A stretch of DNA of 64,000 bases from Persicitalea sp963803495 (lineage in GTDB: Bacteria; Bacteroidota; Bacteroidia; Cytophagales; Spirosomataceae), in NCBI GenBank assembly GCA_963803495.1, contig CAWDMP010000002.1, forward strand, positions 682,001-746,000, in the 5' to 3' direction. Below the pieces are notes generated by a model. The model did not search any database, was not told the origin of the DNA, and worked only from the letters and a program-made list of their open reading frames with translations. Within the stretch, counting starts at the first letter, position 1. Each line of letters begins with the position of its first letter. Positions 25,165 through 32,661 of the stretch are shown here, piece after piece. Both the position numbers and the translations under genes were made by a program.

Positions 25165-25587
25165 ATGCAATCAAAAACCTTCCCCGGCACGGTCGAATCC
25201 ATCGACGCCATCCGGCAATACATCGCGGCACTGGCCCAAAACGCGGGTCTCGACAAAAAGGCCAGCTACAATTTGAAGTTGGCCGCCGACGAAATCGCGA
25301 CCAACATCGTGCTGTATGGCTACGAGGAGCCGGGACTGGACGGCACCATCGAGGTGCTGCATGAGCAAACCGAGGAAGCTCTCACGGTAATCCTTGAAGA
25401 CAGCAGCGCGCCTTTCGACCCCCTGGCCCGCGAACTTCCCGACGCCGAAGACCTCACCAAACCCCTCGAAGAAAGACAGATCGGCGGCTTGGGCATTTTC
25501 CTGACCATCAAAGGCGTGGACGAATTCAGCTACGAACGTGTGGATGGGAAGAATAGGAATGTATTTAGGGTACTTATGGAAGGATAA
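25165..25587 (+). CDS. RsbW-like ATP-binding protein (anti-sigma-factor serine kinase type)
   Basis: This 140-residue protein starts at the ATG at 25165 (MQSKTFPGTVESIDAIRQYI). It is a lone GHKL ATPase of the HATPase_c_2/RsbW family. The N box is NLKLAADEIATNIVLYGYE, with catalytic Glu43 and Mg-binding Asn47. The G1-like region is SSAPFDPLARELPDAEDLTKPLEERQ, and IGGLGIFLTIKGVDEFSYE is the G2 box. Such proteins phosphorylate STAS-domain serines and sequester a partner. Two STAS proteins are encoded directly upstream. There is no sigma factor here, so the sequestered target is unknown; GlgX or the next-door nSTAND protein are candidates from position only. Confidence 0.93.
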   Translation: MQSKTFPGTVESIDAIRQYIAALAQNAGLDKKASYNLKLAADEIATNIVLYGYEEPGLDGTIEVLHEQTEEALTVILEDSSAPFDPLARELPDAEDLTKPLEERQIGGLGIFLTIKGVDEFSYERVDGKNRNVFRVLMEG

Positions 25588-25757
25588 ATTTTTGTCTAAG
25601 AGTTTAAGGTTTAAAAGTTTAATAAATTCTAATTTTTATAAAAAAATCAATTCAATTTGTAAAGACATTTAATATTTAAATAAGTCGATATATTCCGTTT
25701 TAACTTTTAAATTCTATCTAATTCAACCCTTAAACTTTTCAACCTTTAAACAAAAAC
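25588..25757. repeat. A/T-rich intergenic inverted-word region before the nSTAND gene
   Basis: This 170-bp, very A/T-rich gap has 'agtttaaggtttaaaagttt' after the upstream stop and the complementary 'cccttaaacttttcaacctttaaac' before the ATG. The arms could pair imperfectly. It is the most A/T-rich stretch of the island and probably contains a promoter, though no TAnnTTTG box could be fixed. Confidence 0.55.
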
Positions 25758-28700
25758 ATGCGCTACGACAATCCTTTTCCTGGACTTAGGAGTTTTGAGT
25801 CCCAGGACTCGGCGTTGTTTTTTGGGCGGGAGAGTCATATCAAAGCGTTGCGGACAAAGCTTTCGCTCAATCGGTTTTTGGCGATTGTGGCTTCGTCGGG
25901 AAGTGGCAAATCCTCCCTCGTCAAGGCGGGCCTGATTCCTTCGCTCGAGCGAGAGAAGCTCAGCGGTACAGCGCAGGATTCCTGGAACATCATTCTGTTC
26001 AGGCCGGGAGCCGCGCCGATCGACAGCCTGGCCAGGGCACTACAACTGAATCTGACCGGTTCGGTGGACGGCATGGCGGAGCTGGCCGACGAAATCAGAC
26101 GAGACCCCGGTGTGGTTCAGTCGCTTCTGAAATCCGTCGGCGACAAAAACCATCTGTTCGTCATCGACCAGTTTGAGGAGGTGTTTCGCTACGCGCAAGC
26201 CAGCGCCCCGACCTCGGTCGACCGCCTCGATCAAGACGACGAAACCGCCCAGCTCATTTCGTTGCTCATGGACATGATCGGCCAGCAGGACGGGACGGTC
26301 TATGTCGTGCTGACGATGCGCTCGGATTTTTTGGACGACTGCACCAACTACCCCGGCTTCACTGAGGTGATCAACAAAGGGTACTACCTGCTGCCCAAGA
26401 TGAACTCGGCCGAAATGCGCCGCGCCATCGTACTACCCATCGAGACGCGCGATGCGAGCATCAGCCCCACCTTAGCCGACCGATTGGTGGACGAAATCGG
26501 CAGTAGTTTCGACCACCTGCCCATCCTGCAGCACGCGCTGATGCGCACCTGGGATCATTGGGAGGCCCAGGGCGGCGCCGAGTCGATCGACGGGACGCAC
26601 TACGAGGCCGTGGGTACGATGGAGCAGGCCGTTTCGCGCCACGCCGAAGAGATTTACCACGGATTGGCCGACAATCGGTGTCGGCTGGCCATCGAGAAAA
26701 TATTCAAATCTCTGGTCGTGCTGGCCCCCGGCGACATCGGGGTACTGAGGCCCACACAGCTAGGCGCGATCGTGCGCATGACCGGCCTCGACCCGGCGTT
26801 GCTGGCCGAAGTAGTCAATCGTTTCCGGCAGCAGGGCTCCTCCTTCCTTACGCCCTCTTTCACGCAGGCGCTCACCCCCGACTCGTTTGTCGATATTTCG
26901 ATGGAAAAAATTGTCGGGCTTTGGGAGCGCCTGGGTACCTGGATCGCCGAGGAAACTGAGTCGGCCAACCTGTATAAAAAAATCGGCGTGGCCGCCCAGC
27001 GCAACCAGGCCGGCAAAACGGGCCTGCTCGTCAATCCCGAACTCCAACTGGGCATCCAGTGGCTGCGCGAGGAAAAGCCGACCCTCGAATGGGCCGAAAA
27101 GTACGACCCCTACTTCGAACGGGTCATCAACTACCTCGAACACAGCCAAACTCAGCACGAAACCGCGATCCAGAACAACGAAGACCAGCAGAAGCGCGAG
27201 CTCAAAAAAGCGCGGTACTTCGCCGTAGTGATGGGTGTGGCTTCGTTGCTGTCGCTGCTGTTTCTGGTCATTTCGCTGGTGCTGCGCTACGATGCCGAGC
27301 AGAGCCGAAAGCAGTCGATGGAAAAGGAAAAACTGGCGCTTTTCGAGCGGATCAGGGCCGAGCAGCAAACGCGCGAATCCATCACCCAAAAGCGCATCGC
27401 CGAGCAGCAGGAAGTCATCGCCGAGCAGCAGCGCCGCCTCACCGAGGAGCAGCGGTCCATCGCGGTGCGCGAGCAGCGGCTCGCCGAAATCAAGCGGATC
27501 GAGGCCGAGATTGCCCAGCAAATCGCTGTGATTGAGAAGGTCAAGGCCGACTCGGCCCAGCGCCGCGCCGAAGTACAGAAAAACCTGGCCGTGAAGTCCA
27601 AAGCACTCGCAGACCTGTTGCGGGTACAGGCCGATTCGTCGCGGCTGGCCGCCCAGCTCTCGCAAATCGACGCCGAGCAGCAACGCGCCCGGGCCGTGGC
27701 CCGCTCGGTCGCGATTCAGTCGTACCAAATGACCGAAACCGGGCAGGATGCCCTCCCGGCGCTTTTGGCCGCTCAGGCCTTTCGCTTCAATCTGCGCACG
27801 GGTGGCTCCAAAGACAACCCCGAGATATTTAAGGCATTGTCCAAAGCGGCTGGGTCCAAAACGGTATTGCGCTGGCACAGCGGCACGGTGCGTGGCGTGA
27901 TCAGAAAACCCAATGGGCAGGCTTACGCTTCCATCGGCGACGACGGCACGGCGAAAGTGTGGGGCGCCGGTCTTACGGGACAGGCTTCGGTCAAAACCTA
28001 TGCGCCTCCCGAATCAAAAGTGCCCATATCGCTCCGCTCGCTGGTTTTCTCCGCTTCGGGCGATAGGCTGTTTGCCGGTAGCGCCACGGGGCAGCTTTAC
28101 GGCTGGCCCACCGAGCCGCTGGTGGCAGTACCCCAAGTGATTCCGGCGCACCAGAGTGTGATCAATACTTTATTACTCGATAATAAAGCCGCAAAACTCA
28201 TCAGCATCAGCAACGACGGCAACCTGCGCACCTGGAAAATCGAGCCGATGAAGCTCGATTCCCTTCAAAACGTACAGTCCGGCATTCCCATTTTCTGCGC
28301 CCGGATCACGCCCGACGGCAAAAGCCTGGCCTGCGGCTCCAACAAGGGCCGGGTCCTTATTTTCGATCTGCAGCAGCTCGAAGCAGCGCCTGTGATATTC
28401 AACTACTACGGCTTTGGTACCCGGGTGACGGCCTTGGCCTTCGACCAGGACGGCTCGCACCTGATCACCGCCAATTCGGCCGGTTCGCTGTACCGATGGG
28501 ATTTTAAAAGAAACAAGATTGGCCGCATCGGCTTGCCACTATCGGGGCGCCACACCTCGCCGGTCAACGATATCACCTTCTCGCCCGACGGCAAACTGCT
28601 GGCTACCTGTGGCTACGATTGGACGGTTCACGTTTGGAACTACGCCAGTATCGTCAACCGGCAGTTGCAACCTATCGTCCTCGACGACTTCGATACCTGG

Positions 28701-28907
28701 GTGTTCGGGCTGACCTTTTCGGCAGACGGCAAGCGGCTGCTGGCGGGCGGAGCCGACCGCACGATCCGCTCCTGGAATGTCGACCCCGACGAACTGTACC
28801 AGAAGGTACTCGAAAAGGCCAACCGCGACATGACCATCGACGAGTGGGAGCGCTTCATCGGCAAGGATATTCCCTATGAAAAATCGGTGAAGCAAGAGGT
28901 GGAGTAG
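25758..28907 (+). CDS. Membrane-anchored nSTAND1 NTPase with coiled coil and WD40 propeller
   Basis: This 1049-residue protein opens with the nSTAND1 signature MRYDNPFPGLRSFE and FFGRESHI. Walker A is ASSGSGKSSL (Lys51) and Walker B HLFVIDQFEEVF (Asp137, Glu140). The sensor/winged-helix region continues to about 470. One transmembrane helix follows (about 487-510, YFAVVMGVASLLSLLFLVISLVL). Then comes a long Glu/Gln/Arg-rich coiled coil (about 515-665) and a C-terminal WD40-type propeller (about 700-1035) with repeats such as TFSPDGKLLATCGYDWTVHVWN. STAND NTPases are signal-triggered switches that oligomerise, and many serve in defence or programmed death. No nuclease, protease or other effector domain is fused, so any effector must be another protein. 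Confidence 0.93.
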   Translation: MRYDNPFPGLRSFESQDSALFFGRESHIKALRTKLSLNRFLAIVASSGSGKSSLVKAGLIPSLEREKLSGTAQDSWNIILFRPGAAPIDSLARALQLNLTGSVDGMAELADEIRRDPGVVQSLLKSVGDKNHLFVIDQFEEVFRYAQASAPTSVDRLDQDDETAQLISLLMDMIGQQDGTVYVVLTMRSDFLDDCTNYPGFTEVINKGYYLLPKMNSAEMRRAIVLPIETRDASISPTLADRLVDEIGSSFDHLPILQHALMRTWDHWEAQGGAESIDGTHYEAVGTMEQAVSRHAEEIYHGLADNRCRLAIEKIFKSLVVLAPGDIGVLRPTQLGAIVRMTGLDPALLAEVVNRFRQQGSSFLTPSFTQALTPDSFVDISMEKIVGLWERLGTWIAEETESANLYKKIGVAAQRNQAGKTGLLVNPELQLGIQWLREEKPTLEWAEKYDPYFERVINYLEHSQTQHETAIQNNEDQQKRELKKARYFAVVMGVASLLSLLFLVISLVLRYDAEQSRKQSMEKEKLALFERIRAEQQTRESITQKRIAEQQEVIAEQQRRLTEEQRSIAVREQRLAEIKRIEAEIAQQIAVIEKVKADSAQRRAEVQKNLAVKSKALADLLRVQADSSRLAAQLSQIDAEQQRARAVARSVAIQSYQMTETGQDALPALLAAQAFRFNLRTGGSKDNPEIFKALSKAAGSKTVLRWHSGTVRGVIRKPNGQAYASIGDDGTAKVWGAGLTGQASVKTYAPPESKVPISLRSLVFSASGDRLFAGSATGQLYGWPTEPLVAVPQVIPAHQSVINTLLLDNKAAKLISISNDGNLRTWKIEPMKLDSLQNVQSGIPIFCARITPDGKSLACGSNKGRVLIFDLQQLEAAPVIFNYYGFGTRVTALAFDQDGSHLITANSAGSLYRWDFKRNKIGRIGLPLSGRHTSPVNDITFSPDGKLLATCGYDWTVHVWNYASIVNRQLQPIVLDDFDTWVFGLTFSADGKRLLAGGADRTIRSWNVDPDELYQKVLEKANRDMTIDEWERFIGKDIPYEKSVKQEVE

Positions 28908-28953
28908 CAGGCACGAAGGTGGTGGGCAGCGGGATTTAGTACCTATTCAATCT

Positions 28954-31626
28954 ATGAGTCAAGCTTTTAATATAGCAATCAAGTACCCTTTCGAACCAGG
29001 CGCAAGACCGTCGCCCGGGTCGGGGTGGCTCGCTGCGCTCGTCATGCTGCTGGGTACCATCCTGCCTGCTCAGGCGCAAACGATCTGCGATCAGTCCATC
29101 CTGCTGCCCGAAGCCGAGAAGCAGTACACCACTGGCAACTTCGACGAAATTCTGGCTGAGCTACTCCCCTGCCTCGAGCTTGGCTTCGACGAAGACGGCA
29201 AGGTACAGGCCTACAAAATCCTGGTCAAGACCTACCTGGCGCTGGATTCGGTCGACCGGGCTTCGGATATGGTTCGTAACATCCTCATCATCAATCCTCA
29301 GTTCGAGCCTGACTTTTCGGCCTCGGCCCAGTTCAAGAGCATGGTGGAAGAAATGCGGGTGATTCAGGAAAAGATCATGGAGATCACTTCCGTTTCAAAA
29401 AAGGCCGAAAACCTGCTGCAGGTACCCGCCACGGTGATGGTGCTTACCCGCGAAGACATCGTGCAGCGTGGCTACCAAAGCCTCGAGCAAATGCTGCACG
29501 ACCTACCCGGCTTTGATATCGCCAAAGGCAACGGGCCCGGCTTCGCCTACTTCTATCAGCGGGGGTACCGCTCGGTGTCCAACGACCGGATTCTACTGTT
29601 GATCGACGGCGTAGAAGAGAATGATCTGGTTTCGTTCAACATCCCCATTTCGCGGCAGTACCCCATCGCCGACGTCGAACGGGTCGAGGTGATTTATGGG
29701 CCCGCCTCCACGCTTTACGGGGCCAATGCCTTCTCGGGGGTGATCAACGTCATCACCAAAAGCTACGCCAAAAGCACCGGCACCGGCAAGCGCCTCGCCT
29801 TGTCGGGACAAAGCCGGGCAGGTACCTGGAACACCCGGTACTTCGATGGCATCGCAACCGCCAAAACCAAGGACGTGGCCGTGTCGCTGGTCGGGCGCCT
29901 CTATGGCTCCGACGAAATGGACCTCTCGCGCTACGATACCTGGAACTACGACGCCCGCACCCCGCAACAGTACGCGGGACTGCTCGATCTAAGCGGTCAA
30001 GCGGCCGACGACTACCTGACAAGCAGCGGGCTACTCGACCAATTCCCGAACAGCAACCTTTTCGCCGTGGACCGGGCAGCCAACGGACAGGCCACGGCCG
30101 TCGGCCTCACGCCCGAGGGACGCCAGAAAGCCGCCCGGCTGGACAACGAGGGCGTGTTTAACGGCGACATCACGGGCAGCCCGGTGCAGTACGACAACAA
30201 GACTTCCGACTTTTTTTTCCGGGTAAAAGTCGAATTTAAAGACCTCACGATTTCGGGCTATTCCTGGCAGACCGACGAAGGTGCCACGCCCTGGTACACC
30301 AACCGCTCCCGCTTGCCCGCGCCCGACCGCTCCCGCTGGATCACGGCCAACAACGCCTTTTCCACGGTGTACAACAAAACCATCAGCGATCGGTTTCAGG
30401 TCGTCAACATTACTTCCTACAAGATTCACGAGATCGACGGAGCCACCAATCTGGCCTCCTACTCGGGCTACTACAATGGGCGCTATTCCCTGCTCGACCT
30501 GGCCAACGACCGCATGCCCTCCACCCAAACCACGTACTTCTACCGCTATTCCAATCAGCTACGCAACGAACTGCGCTACTTCCTCACCCCTTCGGACCGC
30601 TTCGATGTCAGCGGCGGGCTGGAAATCAGGGCCAGCTACGTGCAGGGCGACTACATCCGGTCGGCCCTGATATTGCCCGACGAGACGGGCTACCTGCTGG
30701 ACTCGATCGTGGGAGGCAACAACTACCGAAGCTACGACTTGGGGCTGTACTCTCAGGTAACCTACCGCCCCACGATCGGGTTGAAACTAGTAGTCGGCCT
30801 TCGGCTCGACAACAACAGGATTCGCAACCAAGGGGGGTACGGCAGCGTCGTGAACCCGCGGCTGGCGGCGGTGTACGTCAGGGACAAGTACATTTTAAAG
30901 GCAATCTATGCGACAGCCTTTAAAGACGCCTCCAACCTGCAAAAGTACGGTACCTCACCCGACCGCCTGCTCAACAACCCGCGGCTGCTGCCCGAGCGCG
31001 TCCGCAATTTTGAGCTGAGTGGTAGCTACCGCCCCAGCAAGAACTTGTTTTTCAGCACGATCGGCTATCTGGCGTATTACAGCAGCGTGATCGGCACGGC
31101 GCGGGTGAGCCTGCCCGATGGTACCGCCACGACGCAGTTTCAGCCCACGGGCCGGCAGCTGGTGTGGGGCATTCAGGGGGAGGGTAGCTACAAAACGCCG
31201 AAGCTGAAGCTCTGGGCCAACTATACTTTTGCCGCCCCGCGCGACCTGGATACCGACCAGCGGATCAGCGACATCGCCGATTTCCAACTCAATATCGGCG
31301 GCTACTACCAGGCTACCGAAAAGCTGGGCGTGAACCTGATGGGCAACTACGTGAGCGCCCGCAAAACCGGCGCGGGTACCTTCGGCAGCAACAACCCCAT
31401 CACCCGCTTCGATCCCTATTTTATCCTGAATACCACCGTCACTTACGCCGACATCATCCGGGGCATCTCCCTGCAACTGACGGTCAACAATCTGGCCGAT
31501 GTCGAGTACTTCGTCCCCGGCGTTCGTTCGGCCGACGGCAACAGTTTCGCCTCCCGCTTTCCGCAGGAACGCCGGTACCTGTCGCTGGGCGTCCTCTTCG
31601 ATCTGAGCCTGTCGCGGAACCGATAG
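28954..31626 (+). CDS. TonB-dependent outer-membrane receptor with helical N-terminal extension
   Basis: This 890-residue protein has a long n-region signal peptide ending near APAQAQ (about residue 42). Residues 45-145 are helical and TPR-like (EKQYTTGNFDEILAELLPCLELG, VKTYLALDSVDRASDMV) instead of the carboxypeptidase-like domain common in Bacteroidota. The plug (about 150-275) follows, with VPATVMVLTREDIVQRGYQSLEQMLHDLPG and YGPASTLYGANAFSGVINVITK. The 22-strand barrel runs to the C-terminus, ending YLSLGVLFDLSLSRN. No SusD partner is adjacent. The helical extension could contact periplasmic partners. It follows the nSTAND gene by 46 bp, suggesting a joint transcript. Confidence 0.93.
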   Translation: MSQAFNIAIKYPFEPGARPSPGSGWLAALVMLLGTILPAQAQTICDQSILLPEAEKQYTTGNFDEILAELLPCLELGFDEDGKVQAYKILVKTYLALDSVDRASDMVRNILIINPQFEPDFSASAQFKSMVEEMRVIQEKIMEITSVSKKAENLLQVPATVMVLTREDIVQRGYQSLEQMLHDLPGFDIAKGNGPGFAYFYQRGYRSVSNDRILLLIDGVEENDLVSFNIPISRQYPIADVERVEVIYGPASTLYGANAFSGVINVITKSYAKSTGTGKRLALSGQSRAGTWNTRYFDGIATAKTKDVAVSLVGRLYGSDEMDLSRYDTWNYDARTPQQYAGLLDLSGQAADDYLTSSGLLDQFPNSNLFAVDRAANGQATAVGLTPEGRQKAARLDNEGVFNGDITGSPVQYDNKTSDFFFRVKVEFKDLTISGYSWQTDEGATPWYTNRSRLPAPDRSRWITANNAFSTVYNKTISDRFQVVNITSYKIHEIDGATNLASYSGYYNGRYSLLDLANDRMPSTQTTYFYRYSNQLRNELRYFLTPSDRFDVSGGLEIRASYVQGDYIRSALILPDETGYLLDSIVGGNNYRSYDLGLYSQVTYRPTIGLKLVVGLRLDNNRIRNQGGYGSVVNPRLAAVYVRDKYILKAIYATAFKDASNLQKYGTSPDRLLNNPRLLPERVRNFELSGSYRPSKNLFFSTIGYLAYYSSVIGTARVSLPDGTATTQFQPTGRQLVWGIQGEGSYKTPKLKLWANYTFAAPRDLDTDQRISDIADFQLNIGGYYQATEKLGVNLMGNYVSARKTGAGTFGSNNPITRFDPYFILNTTVTYADIIRGISLQLTVNNLADVEYFVPGVRSADGNSFASRFPQERRYLSLGVLFDLSLSRNR

Positions 31627-31659
31627 CGTCGGGCATACTACCCTCAAACCCCCAATCTT

Positions 31660-32307
31660 ATGGTACCACATACCTCACTAAAACAATCTCACATGCCACC
31701 CATTTTGTACGCCTATCCACCGCGATCGGCCAAGAAGTCAACCCCGCCTGATCTAAGGCCCGAGCGCCGGACCACGCCGGCCCATCTGCCGATGACCGAA
31801 GTAACGTACCCCGAGCGCATTATAGACATTGGCAAATTCAGGATCGCGGGCTGGCGCGATGAACAGGGCGTCGACCCTACTTTCTTTGCCCAAACGACCT
31901 GGCTCGATGCGCTGGACCAAAACGCCCGGCACTGGATCGTGACCGACGGCCCGGACATCGTGGCCGCCGCCCGCATCAGTTTTCACGATTCGCTGGCCGA
32001 TGTACCCTACGCCAAAATGCTCAGTGCCACCCAGCGATGGCACTTCACGGGCAAGAAAATCGCGTCGCTCAATCGCCTGGTGGTTTCGCCCGGGTACCGT
32101 GGCAAGGGGCTGTCCGGGCAACTGGACCTGGTCAGGATCGAGTGCGCCAGGAAACTGGGGATCGAAGTGATCATTGCGTTTCCGCAAATGGTCAGGATCG
32201 ACTCGCTCCGCCGCAAAGGCTTCGAGATGATCGACGAGCTCCCCCCGATTCCCGAAATGCCGGACCGGCGTTTTTTTCTGATGAAACTCGATTTAATGGA
32301 TAGTTGA
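31660..32307 (+). CDS. GNAT-fold N-acetyltransferase-like protein
   Basis: Up to 215 residues from the ATG at 31660; starts at 31693 or 31792 (MTEVTYPERIIDIG) are also possible, and the first 45 residues look unstructured. The GNAT acetyl-CoA site is NRLVVSPGYRGKGLSGQLDLVRIECARKLG, with the R/Q-x-x-G-x-G/A pyrophosphate loop (YRGKGLS). Before it is DIVAAARISFHDSLADVPYA, and after it the strand EVIIAFPQMVRIDSLRRKGFEMIDELP. It is cytoplasmic, acceptor unknown. Amino-acyl-homoserine-lactone-synthase-like GNATs share the general layout, but I see no firm link. It lies between the receptor and the transporter-HEAT gene. Confidence 0.8.
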   Translation: MVPHTSLKQSHMPPILYAYPPRSAKKSTPPDLRPERRTTPAHLPMTEVTYPERIIDIGKFRIAGWRDEQGVDPTFFAQTTWLDALDQNARHWIVTDGPDIVAAARISFHDSLADVPYAKMLSATQRWHFTGKKIASLNRLVVSPGYRGKGLSGQLDLVRIECARKLGIEVIIAFPQMVRIDSLRRKGFEMIDELPPIPEMPDRRFFLMKLDLMDS

Positions 32308-32661
32308 AAAGTGAAAAGTGAAAATTCATTTGCACTGGTAGATCATCAGCACATTTTATAAATAATAGCCTAATCTTGATTGATACAAATTCAATACTTA
32401 TTTGTACATATGTTTAACATTAGGCTTCTCCGAAGCCTAACCATATTCGTTATCAACATATTATACAAACATTCCGCCTCTCTGAGGCTTGATTTGATTC
32501 CGATGTAGTTGCTCAAAATTAGGATGAGCAGACACCAAATAATTCTCAATTCTCAACTTTAAACCGCACGGGCGGCCCCGTTTCAATTTTCCACCATCAA
32601 TTTTCAATTAAAAACATATCGCCTTTTTGACCTGAAATCGGGAGAGGGAAGAACCGTCGGA
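32308..32661. other. 354-bp intergenic region with hairpin and GC-rich interspersed repeat
   Basis: This A/T-rich gap opens with 'gaaaagtgaaaagtgaaaatt' words after the GNAT stop. It contains a perfect hairpin at 32421-32439 (arms taggcttc/gaagccta, loop tcc). It also has 'caattctcaattctcaac' words and an inverted copy of a GC-rich element (32554-32586) that is also found at 21965-21993. From about 32611 the frame of the next gene is already open and looks coding (RLFDLKSGEGRTVG), so the true 5' end of that gene may lie within this region even though no ATG is present. Confidence 0.6.
32421..32439. other. Perfect 8-bp hairpin (taggcttc-tcc-gaagccta)
   Basis: Eight-base arms flank a three-base loop. 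No T-run follows on either strand. A related 'gcctctctgaggc' hairpin lies about 55 bp further on, so this may be a small structured repeat rather than a terminator. Confidence 0.5.

Noticed and set aside
22117..25587. Classical sigma-B operon
   Set aside because: No sigma factor gene is present within or beside the STAS and RsbW-like genes.
26760..27878. A 372-codon open frame antisense to the nSTAND1 gene
   Set aside because: Leu/Gly-rich shadow of the coiled-coil coding region; no independent evidence.
25758..28907. Calling the nSTAND1 gene a confirmed antiphage Avs-type defence gene
   Set aside because: No effector nuclease or protease domain is fused and the neighbours are regulatory, so a defence role is only one possibility.
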